From Streptomyces sp. NBC_00091 (GTDB lineage: Bacteria; Actinomycetota; Actinomycetes; Streptomycetales; Streptomycetaceae), in contig NZ_JAPEMA010000001.1 of assembly GCF_026343185.1 (NCBI RefSeq), positions 620,001 to 684,000 on the forward strand: a stretch of DNA of 64,000 nucleotides, written 5' to 3'. A program made the position numbers and the translations under genes. Positions 17,163 through 25,284 of this stretch are shown piece by piece. Numbering within the stretch: position 1 is the stretch's first letter; each line of letters starts with the position of its first letter. The notes beneath the pieces are model-generated. The model saw nothing but the letters and a program-made list of their open reading frames with translations, did no database searches and was not told where the DNA came from.

Positions 17163-17444
17163 ATGGCAGAGCGCCGCGTCAACGTCGGCTGGGCCGAGGG
17201 CCTGCACGCTCGTCCCGCCTCGATCTTCGTCCGCGCGACGACCGCTTCCGGCGTCCCGGTGACCATCGCGAAGGCCGGCGGCGACCCCGTCAACGCCGCC
17301 TCGATGCTGGCGGTCCTGGGCCTGGGCGCCCAGGGCGGCGAGGAGATCGTCCTGACCTCCGAGGCCGATGGTGCGGAGGCCGCGCTGGACCGCCTCGCGA
17401 AGCTGGTCGCCGAGGGTCTCGAGGAGCTCCCCGAGACCGTCTGA
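17163..17444 (+). CDS. ptsH: Phosphocarrier protein HPr of the PTS
   Basis: 93 residues, normal for HPr. His15 in WAEGLHARPASIF is the phosphorylation site that receives phosphate from enzyme I and passes it to EIIA proteins. Ser47 in NAASMLAVLGLG corresponds to the regulatory Ser46 site of Gram-positive HPr, although regulatory phosphorylation there is not established in Streptomyces. The start ATG 17163 follows AAGGGCATCACC. The gene is monocistronic: a strong hairpin follows at 17466, and ptsI/crr are not adjacent. A dre-like site upstream points to DasR control. The protein is cytoplasmic. Confidence 0.97.
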   Translation: MAERRVNVGWAEGLHARPASIFVRATTASGVPVTIAKAGGDPVNAASMLAVLGLGAQGGEEIVLTSEADGAEAALDRLAKLVAEGLEELPETV

Positions 17445-17465
17445 CCCTTCGGGTCCGGTAGTACC

Positions 17466-17505
17466 GGAAGCCGCAGTCCCCACCACCACGGGAACTGCGG
17501 CTTCC
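17466..17505 (+). terminator. Rho-independent-like terminator of ptsH
   Basis: GGAAGCCGCAGT and ACTGCGGCTTCC form a perfect 12-bp stem with a 16-nt loop, followed by GCGTTTTC. It starts 22 bp after the ptsH stop codon. Confidence 0.85.
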
Positions 17506-17516
17506 GCGTTTTCCCG

Positions 17517-17580
17517 CCCTTACAGCTTTGCACCCTTACAGCCTTGCGCCCTTACAGCCCTGCACCCTCGCACCCTTGCG
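17517..17580. repeat. Short tandem repeat, 16-bp unit
   Basis: Three consecutive 16-bp units begin with CCCTTACAGC and end TTTGCA, CTTGCG and CCTGCA (17517-17532, 17533-17548, 17549-17564). Two 8-bp half-units follow (CCCTCGCA, CCCTTGCG). The repeat lies between the ptsH terminator and the 3' end of the FCD regulator, outside any gene. Confidence 0.75.
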
Positions 17581-17691
17581 CCTTTACGGAATTCCGCGCA
17601 GCAGAATCGGACGGCGGGAATCGTAAACGGGACGGAGAATGCGCCGGGCACCGGCCCCGCACGAATATCCCTCCGTTGTATACGGTATTTG

Positions 17692-18357
17692 TTAATGCGG
17701 AGCGCTCGCCGTGTTTACGGCAGGTTGCGAACTCCTCACCCTGAGCCGGTGCGCCTCGGCCGCCCGCTGCGCGTGCAGCGCCGTCAGGGTCCTGGCCCGC
17801 TCCGCGTCCCCCCGCGCCACCGCGTCCACGATCGCCCCGTGCTCCGCCCAGGACTCCACGGGCTGCGCCGGGGCCTCGACCACGTACATCCAGGCGATCT
17901 TGTGCCGGGTCTGGGTCAGCAGGGCGATCAGACCCGGGCTGCCCGAGGCCTGGGCCAGCGTCTCGTGGAACCAGCCCCCCAGGGCCCGCAGATCCTCGCC
18001 CTGCGCCCGCCTGGCCCGTTCCCGGCCCAGCCTGACCAGCCCGCGCAGCACCTTCAGGTGGGCGTCGCTGCGCCGGCGGGCGGCCCGGGAGGCGGCGAGC
18101 GGCTCCAGCAGCATGCGCAGCTCCAGCAGGTCGGCGGCCTCCTGCTCGGTCGGCTCGGCGACGCAGGCGCCCGCGTGCCGCCGGGTGGTGACGAAGCCCT
18201 CGGACTCCAGGGTGCGCAGCGCCTCGCGGACGGGGACGCGCGAGACGCCGTAGCGGCGGGCGAGCACCTCCTCGGTCAGCCGGCCGCCCGGCCCGAAGAA
18301 TCCGGAGACGATATCGTCGCGGATCGCTGTGCACACCGCGTGCGCGGGAATACGCAA
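17692..18357 (-). CDS. GntR-family (FCD/FadR subgroup) transcriptional regulator
   Basis: 221 residues. The start is TTG at 18357, chosen because GGAGG lies seven bases upstream and it gives the family N-terminus (RIPAHAVCTAIRDDIVSGFF). Residues about 8-70 are the GntR winged helix (LTEEVLARRYGVSRVPVREALRTLESEGF). Residues about 75-205 are the all-helical FCD ligand-binding domain, with an Asp/His-type metal or acid site only partly visible (WFHETL, WAEHGAIVDAV). FCD regulators typically sense organic acids or amino-acid derivatives. No obvious target gene is adjacent, and it is transcribed away from the M23 hydrolase terminator. The ligand is unknown. Confidence 0.88.
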   Translation of the reverse strand: MRIPAHAVCTAIRDDIVSGFFGPGGRLTEEVLARRYGVSRVPVREALRTLESEGFVTTRRHAGACVAEPTEQEAADLLELRMLLEPLAASRAARRRSDAHLKVLRGLVRLGRERARRAQGEDLRALGGWFHETLAQASGSPGLIALLTQTRHKIAWMYVVEAPAQPVESWAEHGAIVDAVARGDAERARTLTALHAQRAAEAHRLRVRSSQPAVNTASAPH

Positions 18358-18506
18358 GGCCGGACCTCCGCTGGGTTTCGGTTCGCTTTTATCGTGGCCG
18401 TGCTGCGACTCTATTGCACGACGCGATATTTTCCGAGGACAGCCGGAAATCGGAAACACTGCCCGCCCGCGGATGGCGCGAACGGTACGGACCCGGGCGC
18501 ACGACG

Positions 18507-18541
18507 AAGAAGGCCCCGGCTCGGGGAGCCGGGGCCTTCTT
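18507..18541 (-). terminator. Long perfect hairpin, terminator of the M23 peptidase gene
   Basis: Perfect 16-bp arms (AAGAAGGCCCCGGCTC / its complement) surround a 3-nt loop, 20 bp after the M23 gene stop on the minus strand. The symmetrical AAGAAG/CTTCTT ends would allow action in both directions. It isolates the FCD regulator from the hydrolase gene. Confidence 0.85.
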
Positions 18542-18560
18542 CGGTGAAGCGTGCTGCGGG

Positions 18561-19373
18561 TCAGATGCTGACGCCGTGGTTGCGCAGGTACGTCAGCGGG
18601 TTGATGTCCGAGCCGTACGTGGCACCGGTGCGGGCCTCGAAGTGCAGGTGCGGGCCGCTGGAGTTGCCCGTGGAGCCCGACAGGCCGATCTGCTGGCCCG
18701 GGGTAACCGTTTCGCCGGCGGAGACGCTCAGCGAGTCCAGGTGCCCGTACTGGGTGTACGTACCGTCGTTGTGCTTGATGACGACGTTGTTGCCGTACGC
18801 GCCGCCCCAGCCGGCCTCGACGACCGTACCCGCGCCCACCGCCTGGACCGAGGTGCCGGTGCCGGCGTGGAAGTCGATGCCCGTGTGGCTGCCGGAGGAC
18901 CACATGCCGCCGCCCGCGCCGTACTGGGTGCTGACGTACGAGCCGTCGATGGGGGCCACGAAGGCGTTGAGGCGCTTGCGGGCCTCTTCGCGGGCGGCGC
19001 GCTCGGCGGACTCCCGCTCGGCCTTGGCCTTGGCCTCGGCGGCCTCGGCGGTGCGCTTGGCCTCTGCGGCCCGCTGCTTCGCCTCGGCCTCGGCCTGCGC
19101 CTGGGCGGCGACGGCCTCTGCGGCGCGCTGCTGGGACTCGGCCTGGACCTCGATGTCGTCCTGGAGGTCGTCGGCGACGACGATCGCGTTCTGGCCGGTG
19201 TCCTCCATGGACGGGGCCGCGCTGTTGTCCGCCGCGAAGGCCGGAGCGGCCAGGGTGCCGACCACGCCCGTGGTGGCGAGGGCGGCTATGCCGGCGTAGC
19301 CGGCGGTCTTGCGGCTCAGACGGCTGGATCCGCGGTGCTTACCAGAACCGGCGGCACGACTGCCAAACGCCAT
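18561..19373 (-). CDS. Secreted M23 family peptidoglycan endopeptidase with coiled coil
   Basis: 270 residues. A twin-basic N-terminus and hydrophobic segment (SRKTAGYAGIAALATTGVVG) ending at PAFAADN form a signal peptide of about 48 residues. A long Ala/Glu/Arg-rich coiled coil spans about residues 68-135. The C-terminal 120 residues are an M23/LytM domain with zinc ligands in SHTGIDFHAG (HxxxD) and SGPHLHFEAR (HxH), plus TQYGHLDSL. Such enzymes cut peptide cross-links of the cell wall. The upstream leader contains a ydaO-class c-di-AMP riboswitch, so expression is expected to fall or rise with c-di-AMP, as for other Streptomyces wall-remodelling genes. A strong terminator follows. Confidence 0.93.
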   Translation of the reverse strand: MAFGSRAAGSGKHRGSSRLSRKTAGYAGIAALATTGVVGTLAAPAFAADNSAAPSMEDTGQNAIVVADDLQDDIEVQAESQQRAAEAVAAQAQAEAEAKQRAAEAKRTAEAAEAKAKAERESAERAAREEARKRLNAFVAPIDGSYVSTQYGAGGGMWSSGSHTGIDFHAGTGTSVQAVGAGTVVEAGWGGAYGNNVVIKHNDGTYTQYGHLDSLSVSAGETVTPGQQIGLSGSTGNSSGPHLHFEARTGATYGSDINPLTYLRNHGVSI

Positions 19374-19390
19374 GAAGGGGGTGATCCTTT

Positions 19391-19550
19391 CCTTCCCTCT
19401 CGCCTACCGGGTTAGCTGACGGGTTCGGAGCAGGAAGGTCTCCTACGGGCCTCCTCTTGCGAGGGGGTCCGATTCACCCCAGGGACTGATGTGGGTCCCC
19501 GGCTCCCCAGGCTCGCGCCTGACGGGGACTCGGCGATCGCTGTCCGGTGC
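19391..19550 (-). ncRNA. ydaO-type cyclic-di-AMP riboswitch in the leader of the M23 gene
   Basis: The minus-strand leader contains the conserved blocks of this riboswitch class in the right order: TCGCCGAGTCCCCGTCAG, then GGGGAGCCGGGGACCCA, then GGGGTGAATC, then CCGAACCCGTCAGCTAACC and GGTAGGCGAGAGGGAAGG. The last block is about 20 bp before the ATG at 19373. This class is known upstream of rpf and M23 genes in Streptomyces. Boundaries are approximate. Coverage continues to the gene, so control could involve termination or translation initiation. Confidence 0.9.
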
Positions 19551-19685
19551 CGCGGGTGCGGCGGGTACAACTGACGAACAGCACGCCCGACGCTAGGCGG
19601 ATCATCAGTCAATCGCCAAACAGACGCGCGCTTTTGTTGCGTACGCCACACCGCATACGCGCAACCGCACCACTAAACGGACAAA

Positions 19686-19718
19686 GGGGGCTCCGGCGGA
19701 TGATCCGCCGGAGCCCCC
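19686..19718 (-). terminator. Terminator of the M16 peptidase operon
   Basis: Perfect 15-bp arms (GGGGGCTCCGGCGGA and complement) with a TGA loop, 44 bp after the operon stop codon. On the minus strand the hairpin is followed by TTTGTCC. The rest of the 19374-19761 gap is the riboswitch leader and the divergent-facing end of this operon. Confidence 0.88.
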
Positions 19719-19761
19719 CGGAAACGGGCCGGTCACCGACCCGTCTCAAGCCTCTCGCCGC

Positions 19762-21153
19762 TCAGTTGGAGACGACGGTGACCTCACCGATCCCGAGCGC
19801 CAGGACGGGCTCCTCGATCTGCGCCGCGTCGCCCACCAGGATGGTGACCAGACGGTCCACCGGGAAGGCGCTCACCACCGCCGAAGTGGCCTCCGCCGTA
19901 CCGGTCTCGGCCAGCCGCGCGTACAGCCGCGCCTGGTAGTCGTCCGGCAGCTCCTGCTCCACCTGGTCGGCGAGCGTGCCGGCGACGGAGGCGGCCGTCT
20001 CGAACTTCAGCGGGGCCACGCCCACCAGGTTCTGCACCGCCACATCGCGCTCGGCGTCGGTCAGACCGCCCTCCGCGAGGGTGCGCAGCACCCTCCACAG
20101 GTCCTCCAGCGCGGGACCGGTGTTGGGGGTGTCGACGGAGCCGCTGATGGCGAGCATCGAGGCGCCCTTGCCGTCGGCGGTCGAGCGCAGCACCTGGCCG
20201 AAGGCGCGCACGCCGTAGGTGTAGCCCTTCTCCTCGCGCAGCACCTTGTCCAGGCGCGAGGTGAGGGTGCCGCCGAGGCAGTAGGTGCCGAGCACCTGCG
20301 GGGCCCAGACGATGTCGTGCCGGTCCGGCCCGATCCGGCCGATCAGCAGCTGCGTCTGGACGGCGCCGGGCCGGTCCACGATGACCACGCGGCCCGTGTC
20401 GTCGGCCGTCACCGGCGGGACCGGGCGGGGCGCGGCGGTGTCGCCGGTCCAGGTGCCCAGGGTGTCCGCCAGCACGGCGTCCAGGTCGATGCCGGTCAGG
20501 TCGCCGACCACCACCGCGGTGGCGGTGGAGGGGCGCACGTGGGCCTCGTAGAAGGCGCGTACGGCCGTGGAGTCGATCCGGGCGACCGTCTCCTCGGTGC
20601 CCTGGCGCGGGCGGGACATGCGCAGCGTCGCCGGGAACAGCTCCTTGGAGAGCTCCTTGGCGGCGCGGCGCTGCGGGTTGGCCAGCTCGTGCGGGATCTC
20701 GTCGAGCCGGTTGCGCACCAGGCGGTCGACCTCGCTGTCGGCGAAGGCCGGCGCGCTCAGCGCCTCGGCGAGCAGGCCGAGCGCCTTGGCCAGGCGGGAG
20801 GCCGGAACCTCCAGGGAGACCCGCAGGCCGGGGTGGTCGGCGTGGGCGTCCAGCGTGGCGCCGCAGCGCTCCAGCTCGGCCGCGAACTCCTCGGCGGAGT
20901 GCTTGTCGGTGCCCTCCGACAGCGCGCGGGCCATGATCGTGGCCACTCCGTCGAGGCCTGCGGGCTCGGCGTCCAGCGGGGCCGCGAGGTTGACCTCGAC
21001 CGCCACGACCTGCTGGCCCGGACGGTGGCAGCGCAGCAGGGTCAGGCCGTTGGACAGGGTGCCCCGCTCGGGGGCCGGGAAGGCCCAGGGCTTGGCCTCG
21101 CCCGCCTGCGGCCGCGGGTGGAAGGTCATCGTGACGGCTGCGGTGTCGCTCAC
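19762..21153 (-). CDS. M16-family peptidase-like protein lacking the zinc motif
   Basis: 463 residues from a GTG at 21153 that overlaps the upstream gene stop (GTGA). The fold is that of an M16 (insulinase/processing peptidase) half: an N-terminal domain (LSNGLTLLRCHRPGQQVVAVEVNL) and a C-terminal domain with the glycine-rich RLDKVLREEKGYTYGVRAFG region that carries the substrate-binding Arg/Tyr. The HxxEH zinc motif expected near residue 60-70 is absent (DGVATIMARALSEGT instead). This matches the catalytically inactive partner of heterodimeric M16 enzymes, in which one subunit binds zinc and the other supplies Arg/Tyr. Cytoplasmic, no signal peptide. Its partner is the gene immediately upstream. 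Confidence 0.9.
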   Translation of the reverse strand: MSDTAAVTMTFHPRPQAGEAKPWAFPAPERGTLSNGLTLLRCHRPGQQVVAVEVNLAAPLDAEPAGLDGVATIMARALSEGTDKHSAEEFAAELERCGATLDAHADHPGLRVSLEVPASRLAKALGLLAEALSAPAFADSEVDRLVRNRLDEIPHELANPQRRAAKELSKELFPATLRMSRPRQGTEETVARIDSTAVRAFYEAHVRPSTATAVVVGDLTGIDLDAVLADTLGTWTGDTAAPRPVPPVTADDTGRVVIVDRPGAVQTQLLIGRIGPDRHDIVWAPQVLGTYCLGGTLTSRLDKVLREEKGYTYGVRAFGQVLRSTADGKGASMLAISGSVDTPNTGPALEDLWRVLRTLAEGGLTDAERDVAVQNLVGVAPLKFETAASVAGTLADQVEQELPDDYQARLYARLAETGTAEATSAVVSAFPVDRLVTILVGDAAQIEEPVLALGIGEVTVVSN

Positions 21154-22517
21154 TGCTCCGCCCCCTCGTTCTCGTCGCTCTCGTCGGTCTGGTCGGCTCC
21201 GCCGGTCTCGGAGCCGGCCAGCGGCTCGTAGACCAGCACCGCGCGGTTGTCGGGGCGCAGCCGGGCGGCGGCCACGGCCTGCACCTCCTCGGCGGTGACG
21301 TCCAGGACCCGCTGGACGGCGCTCAGCGCCAGCTGCGGGTCGCCGAACAGCACCGCGAAGCGGCACAGTTCGTCGGCGCGGCCGGCCACCGTGCTCAGCC
21401 GGTCCAGCCACTCGCGCTCCAGCTGCGCCTGCGCGCGCTCCATCTCCTCGGCCGTCGGGCCCTCGGCGGCGAACCGCGCGAGCTCCTCGTCCACGGCCGC
21501 CTCGATGTCGGGCACCTCGACGCCGCTGGAGGTCTTGACGTCCAGCCAGCCCAGCGAGGGCGCGCCGGCCAGGCGCAGCAGGCCGAAGCCGGCCGCCACG
21601 GCCGTCTGGTCGCGGCGTACCAGGCGGTTGTGCAGGCGGGAGGACTCGCCGCCGCCCAGCACGGTCAGCGCCACGTCGGCGGCGTCGCAGTCGCGGGTGC
21701 CGTCATGCGGCAGGCGGTAGGCGGCCATCAGCGCGCGGGCCGGGACCTCCTCGACGATCTCCTCGCGCAGCTGCCCGCCCATGACCTCGGGGAGCGTGCC
21801 TTCCCGCGGCGGCTGCTTGCCGTCGTGGGCCGGGATGGTGCCGAAGTACTTCTCGACCCAGGCGAGGGTGCGCTCGGGGTCGATGTCGCCCACGACCGAC
21901 AGCACGGCGTTGTTGGGCGCGTAGTACGTACGGAAGAAGTTGCGCGCGTCCTCGAGGGAGGCGGCGTCCAGGTCGGCCATCGAGCCGATCGGGGTGTGGT
22001 GGTACGGGTGGCCCTCCGGGTAGGCGAGGGCGGTCAGCTTCTCGAAGGCGGTGCCGTACGGAACGTTGTCGTAGCGCTGGCGGCGCTCGTTCTTGACGAC
22101 GTCGCGCTGGTTCTCCATGGACTCGTCGTCCAGGGCGGCCAGCAGCGAGCCCATGCGGTCCGCCTCCAGCCACAGGGCGAGTTCCAGCTGGTGGGCCGGC
22201 ATCGTCTCGAAGTAGTTGGTGCGCTCGAAGCTGGTGGTGCCGTTCAGGGAGCCGCCGGCGCCCTGGACGAGCTCGAAGTGCCCGTTGCCCGGTACGCTCG
22301 CCGAACCCTGGAACATCAGGTGCTCGAAGAGGTGAGCCAGACCGGTCCGCCCCTTGACTTCGTGGCGCGAGCCGACGTCGTACCAGAGGCAGACGGCGGC
22401 GACCGGGGTGAGGTGGTCCTCGGACAGCACCACGCGCAGGCCGTTGGCCAGCCGGTGCTCGGTCGCTGTCAGGCCGCCGGAGCCGGCCTGAGCTGTGGCC
22501 GTGTGACCCATGGGCAT
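21150..22517 (-). CDS. M16 zinc metallopeptidase, catalytic subunit
   Basis: 455 residues. The inverted zinc motif HxxEH is H62-L-F-E65-H66 in GLAHLFEHLMFQG, with the downstream glutamate in LALWLEADRMGSLL. The pattern is that of M16B peptidases, which degrade peptides inside a two-subunit chamber. The ATG at 22517 has GAAGGGA about eight bases upstream; another ATG six bases in is possible. It is translationally coupled (GTGA) to the zinc-less partner at 19762-21153. It diverges from parC with a 199-bp gap. The identification is secure, but the natural substrate is not known. Confidence 0.93.
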   Translation of the reverse strand: MPMGHTATAQAGSGGLTATEHRLANGLRVVLSEDHLTPVAAVCLWYDVGSRHEVKGRTGLAHLFEHLMFQGSASVPGNGHFELVQGAGGSLNGTTSFERTNYFETMPAHQLELALWLEADRMGSLLAALDDESMENQRDVVKNERRQRYDNVPYGTAFEKLTALAYPEGHPYHHTPIGSMADLDAASLEDARNFFRTYYAPNNAVLSVVGDIDPERTLAWVEKYFGTIPAHDGKQPPREGTLPEVMGGQLREEIVEEVPARALMAAYRLPHDGTRDCDAADVALTVLGGGESSRLHNRLVRRDQTAVAAGFGLLRLAGAPSLGWLDVKTSSGVEVPDIEAAVDEELARFAAEGPTAEEMERAQAQLEREWLDRLSTVAGRADELCRFAVLFGDPQLALSAVQRVLDVTAEEVQAVAAARLRPDNRAVLVYEPLAGSETGGADQTDESDENEGAEQ

Positions 22518-22716
22518 GTGGTCCCTTCGATCGCGATGCAGAGATTTCTGTCAGACCTGCCACTGTATGCAAGCGCGCCGACGGCCGGATAAGTTCCCGG
22601 GTCACTCCCCCGGGGTCGGAGTCGGCGTTGTCGGTCCCTCGGGCCACAATGGTCCGCGTCAACCCCGTCAGATCCGCCCAGTACACCCTGAACCTTGGTT
22701 AAGGAGCCGCGCAGCG

Positions 22717-25173
22717 ATGGCCCGCCGCAGCACGAAGACCCCGCCGCCGGAGGATTTCGAGGAGAAGATCCTCGACATCGACGTCGTCGACGAAATGCAG
22801 GGCTCCTTCCTCGAGTACGCGTACTCGGTGATCTACTCCCGTGCCCTGCCCGACGCCCGGGACGGCATGAAGCCGGTGCACCGGCGCATCGTCTACCAGA
22901 TGAACGAGATGGGCCTGCGGCCCGACCGCGGCTACGTCAAGTGCGCGCGCGTGGTCGGCGAGGTCATGGGCAAGCTGCACCCGCACGGCGACGCGTCGAT
23001 CTACGACGCGCTCGTGCGCATGGCCCAGCCCTTCTCGATGCGGCTGCCGCTGGTCGACGGCCACGGCAACTTCGGCTCGCTCGGCAACGACGACCCGCCG
23101 GCCGCGATGCGTTACACCGAGTGCCGGATGGCCGACGCCACGTCGCTGATGACGGAGTCGATCGACGAGGACACCGTCGACTTCACCGCCAACTACGACG
23201 GCCAGGAGCGCGAGCCGGTCGCCCTGCCGGCGGCCTACCCGAACCTCCTGGTCAACGGCGCCTCCGGGATCGCCGTCGGCATGGCCACCAACATGGCCCC
23301 GCACAACCTGGGCGAGGTCATCGCGGCCGCCCGCCACCTGATCCGGTACCCGGAGGCGGACCTCGAGGCGCTGATGCGCTTCGTCCCGGGCCCCGACCTG
23401 CCCACCGGCGGACGGATCGTGGGGCTCTCGGGGATCAAGGACGCCTACGAGAACGGTCGCGGCACCTTCAAGATCCGCGCGACGGTGGCCGTGGAGGACG
23501 TCACGCCGCGCCGCAAGGGGCTGGTCGTCACCGAACTGCCCTTCACGGTGGGCCCCGAGAAGGTCATCGCGAAGATCAAGGACCTGGTCGGCTCCAAGAA
23601 GCTCCAGGGCATCGCCGACGTCAAGGACCTCACCGACCGCTCGCACGGCCTGCGCCTGGTCATCGAGATCAAGAACGGCTTCCACCCTGAGGCCGTGCTG
23701 GAGCAGCTGTACAAGCTGACGCCGATGGAGGAGTCCTTCGGCATCAACAACGTCGCGCTGGTCGACGGGCAGCCGCTGACGCTGGGCCTCAAGGAGCTGC
23801 TGGAGGTCTACCTGGACCACCGCTTCGAGGTCGTGCGCCGGCGCAGCGAGTTCCGCCGGGGCAAGCGGCGCGACCGGCTGCACCTGGTCGAGGGTCTGCT
23901 GGTGGCCCTGCTCGACATCGACGAGGTCATCCGCCTCATCCGCGACAGCGACAACTCCGCGCAGGCCAAGGAGCGCCTGATCGAGCGCTTCTCGCTGAGC
24001 GAGATCCAGACCCAGTACATCCTGGACACCCCGCTGCGCCGCCTGACCCGCTTCGACCGGATCGAGCTGGAGAGCGAGCGCGACCGGCTGACCGGCGAGA
24101 TCGACGAGCTGACCGGGATCCTGGAGTCGGACTCGGCGCTGCGCAAGCTGGTCTCCTCGGAACTGGCCGCCGTGGCGAAGAAGTTCGCCACCGAGCGCCG
24201 CACGGTGCTGCTGGAGTCGGCGGGCACCTCGGTGGCCGCGGTCCCGCTGGAGGTCGCGGACGACCCGTGCCGGGTGCTGCTGTCCTCCACGGGCCTGCTG
24301 GCCCGCACGGCGAACGCCGATCCGCTCCCCCAGGAGGAGGGCGCCGGCCGCGCGAAGCACGACGTGATCGTCTCCCAGGTGGCCGCGACCGCCCGGGCCG
24401 ATGTCGGCGCGGTCACCTCATACGGCCGCCTGCTGCGGCTCTCGGTGATCGACCTGCCGCAGCTGCCGGACACCCACGCCGCGCCGAACCTGGCCGGCGG
24501 CGCCCCGGTCGCGGAGTTCCTCTCCGGGCTGGAGGCCGACGAGACGGTGATCTGCCTGCTCTCGCTGGACGAGTCCTCCCAGGGCCTGGCCCTGGGCACC
24601 GAACAGGGCGTGGTCAAGCGGGTCGTGCCGGACTACCCGGCGAACAAGGACGAGCTGGAGGTCATCACCCTCAAGGAGGGCGACCGGATCGTCGGCGCGG
24701 TCGAGCTGCGCACGGGCGAGGAGGACCTGGTCTTCATCACCGACGACGCCCAGCTGCTGCGCTATCCGGCGGGCCAGGTGCGCCCCCAGGGCCGCCCGGC
24801 GGGTGGTATGGCGGGCATCAAGCTCTCGGAGAACGCCAAGGTGATCCACTTCTCGGCCGTGGACCCGGCCCGGGACGCCATGGTGTTCACCGTGGCGGGC
24901 TCGCACGGGACGCTCGACGACTCGGTGCGCTCCGGCAAGCTGACCCCCTTCGACCAGTACCCGCGCAAGGGCCGGGCCACCGGCGGTGTGCGCTGCCAGC
25001 GGTTCCTGAAGGGCGAGGACACCCTGACGCTGGCCTGGGCGGGGAACGCCCCGGTCCGCGCGGCCGCGGCGAACGGCTCTCCGGCCGCGCTGCCGGACCC
25101 GGACCCGCGCCGCGACGGCTCGGGGACCGCGCTGCCGGCCACCGTCGAGGTGCTGGCGGGCGCCGCGCTGTAG
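22717..25173 (+). CDS. parC: DNA topoisomerase IV subunit A
   Basis: 818 residues. The breakage-reunion domain starts with [20 protein letters not shown] and includes [13 protein letters not shown] and the active tyrosine Y133 in [11 protein letters not shown] long coiled coil and tower region follow, and a C-terminal beta-pinwheel-like domain begins near residue 540. The GyrA box is not visible, which supports ParC rather than GyrA. The C-terminal domain is shorter and ends in a Pro/Ala/Asp-rich tail. The ATG at 22717 follows AAGGAGCCGCGCAGCG. It decatenates daughter chromosomes together with ParE, encoded about 10 kb away at 35825-37945. A strong terminator follows. Confidence 0.95.
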   Translation: MARRSTKTPPPEDFEEKILDIDVVDEMQGSFLEYAYSVIYSRALPDARDGMKPVHRRIVYQMNEMGLRPDRGYVKCARVVGEVMGKLHPHGDASIYDALVRMAQPFSMRLPLVDGHGNFGSLGNDDPPAAMRYTECRMADATSLMTESIDEDTVDFTANYDGQEREPVALPAAYPNLLVNGASGIAVGMATNMAPHNLGEVIAAARHLIRYPEADLEALMRFVPGPDLPTGGRIVGLSGIKDAYENGRGTFKIRATVAVEDVTPRRKGLVVTELPFTVGPEKVIAKIKDLVGSKKLQGIADVKDLTDRSHGLRLVIEIKNGFHPEAVLEQLYKLTPMEESFGINNVALVDGQPLTLGLKELLEVYLDHRFEVVRRRSEFRRGKRRDRLHLVEGLLVALLDIDEVIRLIRDSDNSAQAKERLIERFSLSEIQTQYILDTPLRRLTRFDRIELESERDRLTGEIDELTGILESDSALRKLVSSELAAVAKKFATERRTVLLESAGTSVAAVPLEVADDPCRVLLSSTGLLARTANADPLPQEEGAGRAKHDVIVSQVAATARADVGAVTSYGRLLRLSVIDLPQLPDTHAAPNLAGGAPVAEFLSGLEADETVICLLSLDESSQGLALGTEQGVVKRVVPDYPANKDELEVITLKEGDRIVGAVELRTGEEDLVFITDDAQLLRYPAGQVRPQGRPAGGMAGIKLSENAKVIHFSAVDPARDAMVFTVAGSHGTLDDSVRSGKLTPFDQYPRKGRATGGVRCQRFLKGEDTLTLAWAGNAPVRAAAANGSPAALPDPDPRRDGSGTALPATVEVLAGAAL

Positions 25174-25184
25174 CAGCGTGACGG

Positions 25185-25239
25185 GGGCGGGCGGGGTGGG
25201 CGGGCGGCAGAGTTGCCGGGTCGCCCGCCCCGCCCGCCC
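25185..25239 (+). terminator. Strong GC-rich terminator of parC
   Basis: GGGCGGGCGGGG and CCCCGCCCGCCC (12-bp arms) enclose a loop that can itself pair, and TACTGTTTT follows. It lies 12 bp after the parC stop. Confidence 0.8.
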
Positions 25240-25284
25240 ACTACTGTTTTCCCGGTACACGCGGGTGGGGGGAGAGCAGAGCTG

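Noticed and set aside
17660..17691. TTGTATACGGTA near-palindrome as an operator of the FCD regulator
   Set aside because: It lies after the 3' end of the regulator gene, not in a promoter, and the symmetry is partial.
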